A DNA stretch of 16,701 nucleotides from Chitinophagaceae bacterium (GCA_023251195.1 JAHEZG010000043.1:1-16701); one strand, 5' to 3'. Positions 1 through 7,984 are shown, numbered from the stretch's first letter. Notes: generated from the letters alone by a model not told the origin. Numbers and translations are program-made.

Positions 1-1526
1 GCAATGGCGAAAACACACAAACCGTAAATGATTTATGCCCTGATTCCACCTATGTAGTAATCGTTTTAGATCCGGGTTGTTCGGTTGATACTTTTACTGT
101 TTTTATTCCTTCTGATTCGGTCACTGCCTCATTAACAAATGTGAGCAACAGTAATTGTTTTTCGCCTTGCGATGGAACTGCTACTGTGGTGGCAACAGGT
201 GGTTCTCTTCCTTATACTTACCAGTGGAGCAGCGGACAAACAACTGCAACAGTAACCGGGCTTTGTGCCGGAACTTATACCATAACTGTGGTGGCAAATG
301 CTTGTTCGTTTGATACTATTTCGTTTAGCATTACAGGTCCTTTACCCTTTGTTGTTACACTTGGAGAAGTTGATACATTGCTTTGTGCAAATAATTGCAT
401 AGCACAATCAGTTGTTTCTACTTCAGGTGGGTCTCCTCCATTTACCTATTCATGGAGCAGTGGAGAAACAACTTCATTTGCCAATTCATTGTGTTTCGGA
501 AATCAATTTGTAATTGTAAGTGATCCGGGTTGTGCAACCGATTCAATTCCGTTTTATGTTGCTGCAATTTCCAACACTTCAATTTTAAGCACAGGAATTC
601 AGAATACTACTTGTCATGATAGTTGTAATGGAGCAGCGGGTGTAATGGCGTCAGGTGGTATAAACCCTTATACATATTTATGGAATACCAACTCCTCCGA
701 TTCTGCAGTTCAGCAATTGTGTGCCGGGTTGTTTACGGTTTCTGTTACCGACAGCATCGGATGTGTGGTAATTGATACTGTTTTAATTTCTCAACCTCCA
801 GCAATTGAAATTATTTCTGCTGTTACTGAGAGCCATTGCGAAAATGCCGATGGTCTGATTTCGGTAGTTGCTCAGTCGGGTGTGGAACCGTATGATTATA
901 TATGGAGTACAGGCAATACTGCACAAGTAATCTCAAGCTTAATTCCCGGAAGTTATTACATCACTGTTACCGATGCAAATAGCTGCCAGGTTATTGATAC
1001 TGTAACACTTGTTGGTTTGTATCCATTGATTGAAACAAATAACGATACCTTAATCATTCTTGGAAATTCTGTTACCCTTCATGTTTCAGGTGCATTAAAT
1101 TTTGTATGGTCTCCGGATTATAACCTGGAGTGCGATACTTGTGCAACCACCATTGCGAGCCCGACTTTTACAACTACTTATTGTGTTACCGGAACCGATT
1201 CGTTTGGTTGTAAATCAACTGTTTGTTTTGTAATTATTGTCAGTCACGATTGTGGTGAAATAAATCTTCCTTCAGCATTTACTCCAAATGGCGATGGACA
1301 CAATGATATTTTCAGAGTACTTGGAAATTGTTTACTGTCTGTTCATTTAGCCATTTACAATCGATGGGGCGAATTGGTTTTTGAATCAAAAGATAAAAGT
1401 GTTGGATGGAATGGTAAATACCAGAATGAAGAAGCAGAAATAGGAGTTTACTCGTACTATGTTGAAGCCACCAATTTACTTGGCGAAACATTTTTACGAA
1501 AAGGAAATGTGACACTACTCCGATAA
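1..1526 (+). CDS. SprB-repeat surface protein with T9SS type B sorting domain (3' part)
   Basis: This is the C-terminal part of a larger secreted protein. The frame is open from the first bases of the window, so the gene starts upstream; a GTG at 141 lies inside it and is not the start. The visible part holds several repeats of about 80 residues of the SprB type, each with a Cys-containing segment, a G-G-x-x-P-Y-x-Y-x-W-S core and a later AGxYxVxVTD segment. The last ~90 residues form the gliding-motility-associated C-terminal (type B sorting) domain: FTPNGDGHND, then IYNRWGELVF, a GWNGKY segment and a final KGNVTLLR. In this family the domain directs export by the type IX system and surface attachment. 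Likely an adhesin or surface-layer protein; ligand unknown. The many Cys residues suggest disulfides in the exported form. Confidence 0.9.
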   Translation, partial: NGENTQTVNDLCPDSTYVVIVLDPGCSVDTFTVFIPSDSVTASLTNVSNSNCFSPCDGTATVVATGGSLPYTYQWSSGQTTATVTGLCAGTYTITVVANACSFDTISFSITGPLPFVVTLGEVDTLLCANNCIAQSVVSTSGGSPPFTYSWSSGETTSFANSLCFGNQFVIVSDPGCATDSIPFYVAAISNTSILSTGIQNTTCHDSCNGAAGVMASGGINPYTYLWNTNSSDSAVQQLCAGLFTVSVTDSIGCVVIDTVLISQPPAIEIISAVTESHCENADGLISVVAQSGVEPYDYIWSTGNTAQVISSLIPGSYYITVTDANSCQVIDTVTLVGLYPLIETNNDTLIILGNSVTLHVSGALNFVWSPDYNLECDTCATTIASPTFTTTYCVTGTDSFGCKSTVCFVIIVSHDCGEINLPSAFTPNGDGHNDIFRVLGNCLLSVHLAIYNRWGELVFESKDKSVGWNGKYQNEEAEIGVYSYYVEATNLLGETFLRKGNVTLLR

Positions 1527-1713
1527 AGTTTTTATTTCCGACAGGGGCCTATTTACTTAACATTCAGAAAATAATCTTCAGCATTGCCTGTTCAGCAACT
1601 TCTGAAAATTATTCTTCCATTTAAAATAAGCAGCCATCATCAAACTCTGATTGACCGAATTTATTTTCGTCAATGGCTCAGTGTGCAGCAATGTTTTAAC
1701 CTGAAGAATGATA

Positions 1714-2979
1714 TTATCCCCGGTTTGTAGGAAACTGATTCAATAAATTTTTTATTAAATCCTTATGAATCGTAATGTCAACGATTTTTAATTTTATGTA
1801 ATCAGCATCAAAATAATAATAGCCGAAACTCTCGTTGCTCTCACCCACATTTCTTGAACCCGAACCGCTGTCCTTTATAAGGTACCAATCCTTCCCGTTT
1901 TTTTCCAAATAACCAACCAGGTGCATGCCGTGATCATCAGTTGTTGTTCCGTTGCTGAAACGGAATTGTCTTGCATTTTCATCAATGTATTCCGAAGGGC
2001 AATCAAAAGAGGGAACCATGCAAACATTATTCATATTGAAACCGGGCTCGCTAACATCGCCGCCAATCGTAATGCTGTATCCGGCGCGTATTCCTCTTTT
2101 AATAATGGCCATAAAAGTATCGAGCGGCACATTGTAGTAACTGCTGTCGTGCCACCAATTATCAGGCACTTTGTATTCCATTTGTGTCCAGTATGGTTTT
2201 TCCATTAACGAAATAACATCCACATATTCATCCATATTTAATTTACAAACCTGCAGAAGAAAATCTTTTGGCGAATAATCTTTTTTCTGCCAGGTAACAC
2301 TTGTAGGTGGTGTTCCGATGTAATGATTCAAAATTGATTTGATGGTTGAAATAACCTCTGTTTCATTCGAGGCATTGGATTCTTTTACACTTGCCAGGTA
2401 GTTTTTCATTTCGGTTACCATAGCTGAGTGATTGTAAATTTTAACATCGCCTGCATAACCCGGGAAATCTTCGTATGGCACACAACCGTATTCTTTGTAA
2501 ACTCTTTTCACCGCGTTTGCTTCACTGCCTTCGTCAAAGTTGCTTTCGCCACGACTGTCAACAAAGCCTTTTGCTTTTTGCACATATTCCCAATACACGG
2601 TAAACAACTGCGATAACGATATATTTTGTTTCGTAATCCTGTTGATTTCTGTTTCGTAATATGAAGTAGTAGAAAAACTCCAGCAAGTGCCAGTAGCCCC
2701 CTGCGAAATAGGCACATTGCGCCATACAGTTGTGAATTGTGATGGCGAAGTGGGAACATCCATTCCGGCAACATCCATCTTAAAATATTTTTGTGTTTTG
2801 GGTGGAGCTTTTTTTTCTGTTTGTTCGCTTATGCCCCTCATAATTGTATTTTGATAGTAACCTGATTTATATTCTTTAAATACCGATTTGTCGCGACGGC
2901 TTTGTGCTGAAACGGTTGTTGAAATAATTAATAGTTGAAAAAAGAAAATTGAAAAACAGGCAAGTTTAATTTTTTTCAT
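1714..2979 (-). CDS. Secreted C1-family (papain/bleomycin-hydrolase-like) cysteine peptidase
   Basis: A 421-residue exported peptidase. Residues 1 to about 25 form a signal peptide (MKKIKLACFS, hydrophobic core, then VSAQS). The papain-type active site is visible: oxyanion Gln93 and nucleophile Cys99 in QGATGTCWSFS, and general-base His350 in DDHGMHLVGY. The third position, Asn in papain (KNSWG), is Asp370 here (IKDSGSG). I recall similar KDS forms in Bacteroidota homologues, so this may be a subfamily trait rather than a loss. The C-terminal YYYFDADYIKLK segment is typical of the group. The frame extends upstream to a TTG at 3013-3015, but the ATG at 2979 begins the signal peptide, and a possible promoter lies between the two starts. 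Divergent from the acyltransferase gene. It probably degrades peptides in the periplasm or outside the cell; substrate unknown. Confidence 0.88.
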   Translation of the reverse strand: MKKIKLACFSIFFFQLLIISTTVSAQSRRDKSVFKEYKSGYYQNTIMRGISEQTEKKAPPKTQKYFKMDVAGMDVPTSPSQFTTVWRNVPISQGATGTCWSFSTTSYYETEINRITKQNISLSQLFTVYWEYVQKAKGFVDSRGESNFDEGSEANAVKRVYKEYGCVPYEDFPGYAGDVKIYNHSAMVTEMKNYLASVKESNASNETEVISTIKSILNHYIGTPPTSVTWQKKDYSPKDFLLQVCKLNMDEYVDVISLMEKPYWTQMEYKVPDNWWHDSSYYNVPLDTFMAIIKRGIRAGYSITIGGDVSEPGFNMNNVCMVPSFDCPSEYIDENARQFRFSNGTTTDDHGMHLVGYLEKNGKDWYLIKDSGSGSRNVGESNESFGYYYFDADYIKLKIVDITIHKDLIKNLLNQFPTNRG

Positions 2980-3000
2980 GGTTGTTTTTTTTAAGCGAAG

Positions 3001-3029
3001 CGAATGTACTTTCAATTTCTGAAATGCAA
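3001..3029 (-). promoter_or_regulatory. Possible promoter of the C1 peptidase gene
   Basis: On the minus strand, TTG (3029-3027), an 18-base spacer and TACATTCG (3008-3001) resemble the Bacteroidota -33/-7 pattern TTG...TAnnTTTG with one mismatch. A transcript would start about 15 bases before the ATG at 2979. This supports that ATG over the upstream TTG, which lies beyond the -7 box. Confidence 0.35.
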
Positions 3030-3086
3030 TTACCTGATTCTGCGATTCGAATTGTATTAAACTTATCAGGTTCTCTTTACCCTACT

Positions 3087-3094
3087 TACTTTTG
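3087..3094 (+). promoter_or_regulatory. -7 promoter element of the acyltransferase gene
   Basis: TACTTTTG matches the Bacteroidota -7 consensus TAnnTTTG exactly. No good -33 TTG is visible at the usual spacing. The box ends six bases before the ATG at 3101, so a transcript beginning at the normal distance would have little or no leader. Confidence 0.5.
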
Positions 3095-3100
3095 CAGCCC

Positions 3101-3964
3101 ATGCGCGCCTTCTGGTTTTACCTTGCTTACCCGTTACTTTATTTCATTTCGCTTCTCCCCTTCTGGATGCTTTATGGGTTATCAGATTTTTTTTATGTTG
3201 TTCTGAAATTATCCGGTTACCGTAAAAAAGTTGTACTGACTAATCTTCGCAAATCGTTCCCTTCAAAAAGTGATTTAGAAATAATGCAAATCAGCAATCA
3301 GTATTTTAAATACCTGTGTGACCTTATATTAGAAACAATAAAAACAATGACTTTGAGTGCTGAACAGGCAAAAAAAAGATGTGTGTTTCATAACCCTCAA
3401 TGGTTGGATAAACTTTATACTGATGGCAAAAGCATTATTGTGTTGATGGGTCATTATGGAAACTGGGAATGGGCAGGTCCTTCCTTTTCATTGAACACAA
3501 AATTTCAGTTGGTGGTTATTTATAGACCGCTGTCGAATCCGTATTTCGAAAACATGACAGTGAAAATGCGAACACGGCATGGAACAAAAATTACAGCAGT
3601 AAACAGCACCCTTCGCGATATGGTAGCCAACCGAAAATCAATTACTGCCACTGCCTTTGTTGCCGACCAAACTGCTACACCTGAAAATGCTTATTGGACA
3701 ACCTTCTTGAATCAGGATACTGCAGTATTTACCGGGCCTGAAAAACTCGCAAAGAAATTTGATTACCCTGTTGTGTACATGAATGTGAAACGAATAAAAC
3801 GAGGTTACTACGAAGTATTTCCTGAATTATTATTTATGCAGCCGAAGGAAACCAACGAAAATGAAATACTGGAAACATTCACAAAACGGTTAGAGAAAGA
3901 AATAACACTAAACCCCGAAATATGGTTATGGAGTCATAGAAGATGGAAACATAAAAGGCATTAG
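3101..3964 (+). CDS. Lysophospholipid/lipid A acyltransferase family protein (LpxL/HtrB-like)
   Basis: A 287-residue inner-membrane acyltransferase of the LpxL/HtrB family, which adds a secondary acyl chain to lipid A or a related lipid; the exact acceptor cannot be told from sequence. An N-terminal hydrophobic helix (about residues 3-24) anchors it. The catalytic HX4E motif is present as His118...Glu123 in GHYGNWEW. Further family-like segments are VIYRPLSNPYFE and FVADQTATP. The C-terminus ends in WLWSHRRWKHKR, typical of the family. The frame reaches back to TTG 3092, but that codon lies inside the -7 promoter box, so the ATG at 3101 is preferred. It stands alone between a divergent peptidase and rplS. 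Length is close to the family norm of about 300 residues. Confidence 0.88.
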   Translation: MRAFWFYLAYPLLYFISLLPFWMLYGLSDFFYVVLKLSGYRKKVVLTNLRKSFPSKSDLEIMQISNQYFKYLCDLILETIKTMTLSAEQAKKRCVFHNPQWLDKLYTDGKSIIVLMGHYGNWEWAGPSFSLNTKFQLVVIYRPLSNPYFENMTVKMRTRHGTKITAVNSTLRDMVANRKSITATAFVADQTATPENAYWTTFLNQDTAVFTGPEKLAKKFDYPVVYMNVKRIKRGYYEVFPELLFMQPKETNENEILETFTKRLEKEITLNPEIWLWSHRRWKHKRH

Positions 3965-4183
3965 GCAGTTAACAATATTCAGTTCGTAGTTTATCATTGA
4001 TTGTTATTACCCTCATTTGTTTTGAAATTGTTCCTGCTTTTTTATGTATTGTAGCAAGAAAATCAACTTCCTTTTATCCATCTCCAAAGGCTTGCATTTC
4101 CAATAAAAAAAATGTCAGAATCAATTGAACTTGTATCGGTCAACAATTCTTAAACTTAGATTTCCATATTCAGTTCATAATTC

Positions 4184-4191
4184 TATATTTG
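4184..4191 (+). promoter_or_regulatory. -7 promoter element of rplS
   Basis: TATATTTG, followed by C, is an exact match to the Bacteroidota TAnnTTTG box. It lies 29 bases before the rplS ATG at 4221, giving a leader of about 23 bases. The -33 region is weak. The same octamer precedes the tRNA-Ala gene. Confidence 0.55.
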
Positions 4192-4220
4192 CGCCTCAAT
4201 TTTTAAAACCAGCAATAGCA

Positions 4221-4592
4221 ATGGACGCGATAAAATTTGTTCACGAGCAATTAACCCCAAAAAAAACATTTCCTGATTTTAAAGCCGGTGATAACATCAC
4301 TGTAAATTATAAAATCATTGAAGGAGTAAAAGAAAGAATTCAGGCATTCCGTGGCGATGTGATTCAGAAAAAAGGTCATGGCGAAACCGCCACTTTCACT
4401 GTTCGCAAAATAGCCTCAGGAGTTGGTGTTGATCGTGTTTTCCCTTTCTACTCACCAAACATCGAGAGCATTGAAGTAAATAAAAAAGGAAAAGTTCGCA
4501 GAGCCCGTATTTATTACCTGAGAGATTTGAAAGGTAAAAAAGCTCGTATTAAAGAAAAAATGGTACTGACCGGCGACGCTACAAAAGCATAA
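4221..4592 (+). CDS. rplS: 50S ribosomal protein L19
   Basis: A 123-residue protein recognised as ribosomal protein L19 of the large subunit, which sits at the interface with the small subunit. Conserved segments are visible in order: FKAGDNITVNYKI near the N-terminus, then RIQAFRGDVIQKKG, TFTVRKIASGVGVDRVFPFYSP, and the C-terminal KVRRARIYYLRDLKGKKARI. The frame is open further upstream to 4125, but the ATG at 4221 gives the normal L19 N-terminus and follows a good promoter box, so the longer start is rejected. It is a single-gene unit here, with its own promoter and a strong terminator directly after it, rather than part of an rpsP-rimM-trmD-rplS operon as in many bacteria. Confidence 0.97.
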   Translation: MDAIKFVHEQLTPKKTFPDFKAGDNITVNYKIIEGVKERIQAFRGDVIQKKGHGETATFTVRKIASGVGVDRVFPFYSPNIESIEVNKKGKVRRARIYYLRDLKGKKARIKEKMVLTGDATKA

Positions 4593-4612
4593 TTTCAAGA
4601 ATACAATTCATT

Positions 4613-4647
4613 AAAAAAGTCCTCTGAATTTTCAGAGGACTTTTTTT
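4613..4647. terminator. Rho-independent, probably bidirectional terminator
   Basis: A perfect inverted repeat, AGTCCTCTGAA (4618-4628) and TTCAGAGGACT (4631-4641), is preceded by an A-run and followed by seven T. The structure works on either strand: it ends rplS 20 bases after its stop codon, and can also end the convergent dipeptidase transcript, whose stop lies at 4691. Confidence 0.9.
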
Positions 4648-4690
4648 GTTTTAGAGCAGCGCAAGATTGTTTTTCAATATTCAAAATAAA

Positions 4691-6061
4691 TTATTTGCTC
4701 ATCTCTGCATAAAATTTATAGAAGTACGGTATGGTTTCAATGCCTTTGTAAAAATTAAATAACCCAAAATTTTCATTGGGGGAATGCAATGCATCAGTAT
4801 CTAAACCGAAACCAAACAAAATAGTTTTCAATCCAAGTATGGTTTCGAACGACGCGACAATAGGAATGCTTCCACCTTCATAACCAGGAAGCGGAACAAT
4901 ACCAAAAGTTTTTTCCATTGCTTTAGATGCGGCACGATACGCAATAGTATCGGTTGGTGTAATTACAGGTTCGCCACCGTGATGTGCAGTTACTTTTACA
5001 GATACTGATTTCGGCGCAATCTTTTTAAAATGTTCGGCAAACAGATTCGAAATTTTTTCTGAATTCTGATTTGGAACCAAGCGCATTGAAATTTTTGCAT
5101 TGGCTTTTGCCGGAAGAACAGTCTTCGCGCCTTCGCCAATGTAGCCGCCCCAGATTCCATTTACATCAACTGTTGGTCTGATAGAAGTTCTTTCCAAAGT
5201 TGTGTATCCCTTCTCTCCTTCCACTTCGGAAAGATTCAATTCCTTTTTATATTCTTCCAAATTGAAAGGACTTGCGTTCAATGCTTTTCTTTCATCAGCA
5301 GATAATTCACGAACATCATTATAAAATCCCGGAATGGTAATGTGTTTGTTTTCATCTTTCAGTGATGCTATCATTTCGCACAAAACATTTATAGGGTTAG
5401 CAACTGCACCACCGTAAACTCCACTGTGCAAATCGCGATTAGAATTTGTTACTTCCACTTCCATGTAACTCAATCCACGCAAACCAACAGTAATACTCGG
5501 ACAATCATTCGCAATCATTGAAGTGTCACTGATTAATACAACATCTGCTTTCAGTTTGTCTTTATATTTTTTCAGAAATGGATTCAGGTTTACACTTCCA
5601 ACTTCTTCTTCTCCTTCAATAATCACTTTCACATTGCAGGGCAACTCATTGTTAGCAATCATTGCTTCAATTGCTTTCACATGCATATAGGTTTGTCCTT
5701 TATCATCACACGCACCACGCGCCCATATTTTTTCGTCACGAACAACAGGTTCAAATGGCGGTGAAGTCCATAACTCATAAGGATCTGCTGGCTGCACATC
5801 GTAGTGACCATACACTAACACGGTTGGTAATTTTGTATCTATGATTTTTTCTCCATATATTATCGGGTTGCCATCGGTTGCCATTAACTCCACATTGTTC
5901 ATTCCGGCTACTTTTAGTTTATCGGCGAGGAACTCTGCTGCTTTTAACACATCACCTTTGAATTTTGTATCGGCACTTACTGAAGGGATTTTGAGAAGAT
6001 CAAAAAGTTCATCGAGGAAAAGTTGCATATTTGTGTTTATAAATTCTTGTGTGTTTTCCAT
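4691..6061 (-). CDS. M20-family dipeptidase (carnosinase-like metallopeptidase)
   Basis: A 456-residue di-zinc peptidase of the M20 family, closest in motif to the CNDP/dipeptidase group that cleaves dipeptides in the cytoplasm. Metal and catalytic residues can be read: His86 and Asp88 in YGHYDVQPAD, bridging Asp119 in GACDDKGQ, catalytic Glu151 and metal Glu152 in EGEEEVGS, Asp179 in LISDTS, and His426 in DALHSPNE. The dimerisation domain lies between, about residues 190-330, including RDLHSGVYGGA. There is no signal peptide. The start is an ATG at 6061; a near-consensus TACTTTG box lies about 28 bases upstream. It is convergent with rplS and shares its terminator. Full family length with no missing catalytic residue. 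Confidence 0.93.
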   Translation of the reverse strand: MENTQEFINTNMQLFLDELFDLLKIPSVSADTKFKGDVLKAAEFLADKLKVAGMNNVELMATDGNPIIYGEKIIDTKLPTVLVYGHYDVQPADPYELWTSPPFEPVVRDEKIWARGACDDKGQTYMHVKAIEAMIANNELPCNVKVIIEGEEEVGSVNLNPFLKKYKDKLKADVVLISDTSMIANDCPSITVGLRGLSYMEVEVTNSNRDLHSGVYGGAVANPINVLCEMIASLKDENKHITIPGFYNDVRELSADERKALNASPFNLEEYKKELNLSEVEGEKGYTTLERTSIRPTVDVNGIWGGYIGEGAKTVLPAKANAKISMRLVPNQNSEKISNLFAEHFKKIAPKSVSVKVTAHHGGEPVITPTDTIAYRAASKAMEKTFGIVPLPGYEGGSIPIVASFETILGLKTILFGFGLDTDALHSPNENFGLFNFYKGIETIPYFYKFYAEMSK

Positions 6062-6136
6062 GTCAATAATTTTTTAGTGCGGCAAAGTAAATGAAACAGA
6101 AATTATTTTGAATGAGATAAAATTTAAATGGCTGAA

Positions 6137-6144
6137 TATATTTG
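6137..6144 (+). promoter_or_regulatory. -7 promoter element of tRNA-Ala
   Basis: TATATTTG followed by C exactly matches TAnnTTTG and is identical to the box before rplS. It ends 23 bases before the mature tRNA 5' end, leaving a short 5' leader for RNase P. A TTG at 6108-6110 is a -33 candidate, with a slightly long 26-base spacer. Confidence 0.55.
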
Positions 6145-6167
6145 CGCGCCTTCTGAATTTTTGAAAT

Positions 6168-6244
<77 letters not shown>

Positions 6245-6401
6245 AATTATAGAATTACCTGATTTACTTGGCCAAGATTGGATTTGCATTTATATTATGT
6301 GAATAGAATTTGTGAGTGATAAAACTTTGGCATGACAGAGATCCCCTCAATTACAATAGCAGATCTATTTTGGAGAATAGTTGAAAGCCATATCCAACAG
6401 A

Positions 6402-6421
6402 GGATTAAAATATTTTAATCC
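6402..6421. repeat. 20-base perfect palindrome
   Basis: GGATTAAAATATTTTAATCC reads the same on both strands over 20 bases. It lies 50 bases before the ATG of the orphan gene at 6472. A degenerate relative lies at 6888-6907, on the other side of that gene. It could be an operator, or the remains of a small repeated element. Confidence 0.6.
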
Positions 6422-6471
6422 GATATTTTTATTGGCGCACTTTTTATTCCTGATCATTAACCTTATTGCTA

Positions 6472-6717
6472 ATGAAATCATCAAAACCAATATTAAAAGA
6501 TCGCACTATTTACATTGTAAATAATTCTAAATGTTATTTGCAAGTGAGAACGAAAATAATTTTGCCGGGAGGTGAAATTGCGTTTGACCATAAAAAAACA
6601 GATTTGAAAAAAGGTGAACAACTGGAGTTTTTAGGGGGCAAGAAATTTCCGGGATTTATGGTTAATTTTCCGAATGCCTACTATTTTATATTAGAACGAA
6701 ATGGAATACTTTGGTGA
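6472..6717 (+). CDS. Hypothetical 81-aa protein
   Basis: I do not recognise a family. The product is short, basic and without membrane segments or signal peptide. Alternating hydrophobic and polar stretches (TIYIVNNSKCYLQVRTKIIL, then GEIAFDHKKTDLKKGEQLEF) suggest a small beta-rich fold, and the C-terminus is aromatic and hydrophobic (NAYYFILERNGILW). The frame extends six bases upstream to a TTG, but the ATG at 6472 is the better start. It is isolated, with no neighbour within 200 bases on either side. Upstream lie the palindrome at 6402-6421 and a TTGGC...TTTTTAT segment at 6432-6447 that also occurs before the YtxH gene. Probably real, but coding status rests on open frame and plausible composition only. 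Confidence 0.5.
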   Translation: MKSSKPILKDRTIYIVNNSKCYLQVRTKIILPGGEIAFDHKKTDLKKGEQLEFLGGKKFPGFMVNFPNAYYFILERNGILW

Positions 6718-7140
6718 ATTTATGCCGCAGTTAAATCAAAACAATTTTGAATTGTATTTACATCTTCAACCAGCGTTGTTTATAGTTGAGAAATGAATCA
6801 AGGAGTTTCCATCCATAAATTTTGATTGCAACATTACCAAGGCAAGTAGTTTATCACATTGATGTTCCGCTCATTGCTTTTCAAGCAGATTAAAAAATAT
6901 TTTAACCGATTCTGTTGATTACGGGTGCATGGAAAATATTCCACACTTCGCCTCAGTTTCTACAAATAATACCCAACATTAAATTCAGAATGGTATTTAA
7001 TAAAATCAACACGAAATTTAATTATAAGAATGAAGTGTGGTTAATATGGATTAATGCAGATAACAAACAGTTTCACTGGAATTCAATTTGATTGCTCTGA
7101 TGGATTGAGTAAATAAATTTCAACTACTAAAATATGAAAG
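6718..7140. other. Gap of about 420 bases with no gene
   Basis: No convincing open frame or RNA gene on either strand. The only structure I see is the AT-rich partial palindrome at 6888-6907. The rest is AT-rich spacer, presumably holding the promoter of the CsbD-like gene, though I find no consensus TAnnTTTG box in it. Confidence 0.5.
6888..6907. repeat. Degenerate copy of the 6402-6421 palindrome
   Basis: GATTAAAAAATATTTTAACC differs from the perfect palindrome by small insertions and substitutions. The flanks are also alike: both copies are preceded by AG-rich bases and followed by CCGAT, so similarity runs over about 26 bases. The two copies bracket the orphan gene 6472-6717. Confidence 0.45.
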
Positions 7141-7446
7141 ATGAATTACAAAATGCAAGTGAATGGAAACCTGAATAAAATAAAGGGAGTTATAAAGCAA
7201 AAAGTTGCCACTCTTATAAAAAACGAATTGCTTTTTGCTGAAGGAAGAAAAGAAGTATTAATCGGGAAAATGCAATTAAAATTTGATGCTGCTAAAAACA
7301 ATCCTCATAATTATCATTCGGTTCCGGTGGCAAAAAAAATTAAAACTTCTTTTGACCTGTTACCTTCTTTTGAATCTTTGATGACGAATAAGCATTTTTT
7401 GTTAAGAGAACGATTCAGTTCAACAACTTCAAACGAAAAAGCCTGA
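7141..7446 (+). CDS. CsbD-like stress protein with C-terminal extension
   Basis: A 101-residue protein. Residues 7-50 match the CsbD pattern: NGNLNKIKGVIKQKV (the family has GNWNxIKGxxKQK), then ELLFAEGRKEVLIGKMQLKF, matching the usual D-L-x-x-EG-x-x-x-x-L-x-G-x-x-Q-x. CsbD proteins are small soluble proteins induced by general stress; their biochemical role is unknown. The usual length is about 60-70 residues, so residues 55-101, which include SVPVAKKIK and LLPSFESL, are an added tail I cannot assign. An ATG at 7153 (residue 5) is an alternative start. It is the first gene of the apparent stress region and converges on the response regulator gene, with eight bases between the stop codons. 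Confidence 0.7.
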   Translation: MNYKMQVNGNLNKIKGVIKQKVATLIKNELLFAEGRKEVLIGKMQLKFDAAKNNPHNYHSVPVAKKIKTSFDLLPSFESLMTNKHFLLRERFSSTTSNEKA

Positions 7447-7454
7447 GGAATAAA

Positions 7455-7919
7455 TTACAAATTAACCAGGGGTTCGAATACAAATTTATTTCTATCCGGT
7501 TTAAGCAGTTTCCCTTGATTGTGAAGTTCTAATATATTTTTCAGAATACTTAAATGGCTTAACAAGTATGATTTTGTGATGTACATATTGGCACCAAGCA
7601 AAAAAGAATCTTCAATATCCTTGGGGTTAGACGAAGTGGAAAGCATAATTACAGGAACATGTGCAAACTTTTTTTCGGTTCTGATTTCAATTAAACATTC
7701 CTGCCCGTTTTTGCGCGGCATATTTATATCGAGGAAAATGATATCAATTTCCCCTGATTCTGCTGTATTTACAAAACGAAATAATTCCTCTCCATTTGAA
7801 ACAGTTGTAAGATCAGCGTTCGGATAAATACTGATTAGTGCTAACTCAAAAAAATCGCGGTCGTCTTCATCATCTTCAGCTAATAGTATTTTAACGAAAG
7901 GTGGCTTTTTAAAAATCAT
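7455..7919 (-). CDS. Single-domain response regulator (receiver only)
   Basis: A 154-residue CheY-like receiver with no output domain. Counting from the ATG at 7919: acidic pocket Asp16-Asp17 in LLAEDDEDD, phosphoacceptor Asp64 in IIFLDINMP, switch Ser94 in IMLSTSSNP, and conserved Lys116 in ITKS. The frame extends to a TTG at 7946, but the ATG fits the receiver start better. The last ~25 residues run past the domain without a DNA-binding motif. Such receivers in Bacteroidota usually take phosphate from hybrid or phytochrome-type kinases and act by protein contact; no kinase gene is in this window. Divergent from the nitroreductase gene across a 120-base region with an inverted repeat. Related in motif to the receiver at 12448-12873. 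Confidence 0.92.
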   Translation of the reverse strand: MIFKKPPFVKILLAEDDEDDRDFFELALISIYPNADLTTVSNGEELFRFVNTAESGEIDIIFLDINMPRKNGQECLIEIRTEKKFAHVPVIMLSTSSNPKDIEDSFLLGANMYITKSYLLSHLSILKNILELHNQGKLLKPDRNKFVFEPLVNL

Positions 7920-7960
7920 TCGGTGGAAATTTTTTTTGTCTTCCAAACTTATTCTATTAA

Positions 7961-7984
7961 GAGTGATCTAAAAAAAAATCACTC
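7961..7984. promoter_or_regulatory. Inverted repeat in a divergent intergenic region
   Basis: GAGTGAT (7961-7967) and ATCACTC (7978-7984) form a perfect 7-base inverted repeat around a 10-base A-rich centre. It lies 41 bases before the receiver ATG (minus strand) and 55 before the nitroreductase ATG (plus strand), a position suited to an operator controlling both. Regulator unknown. Confidence 0.4.

Noticed and set aside
141..143. GTG as the start of the first gene
   Set aside because: The frame is open to the window edge and the upstream codons encode the same repeat type, so this is an internal Val codon.
2980..3015. TTG-initiated 12-residue extension of the C1 peptidase
   Set aside because: It would put KVHSLRLKKTT before a normal signal peptide, and the likely promoter -7 box overlaps the region upstream of the ATG at 2979.
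7134..7178. Short frame MKDELQNASEWKPE overlapping the start of the CsbD-like gene, as a sign of a frameshift
   Set aside because: The 7141 frame alone already carries the complete CsbD N-terminal pattern (NGNLNKIKG), so no frameshift is needed.
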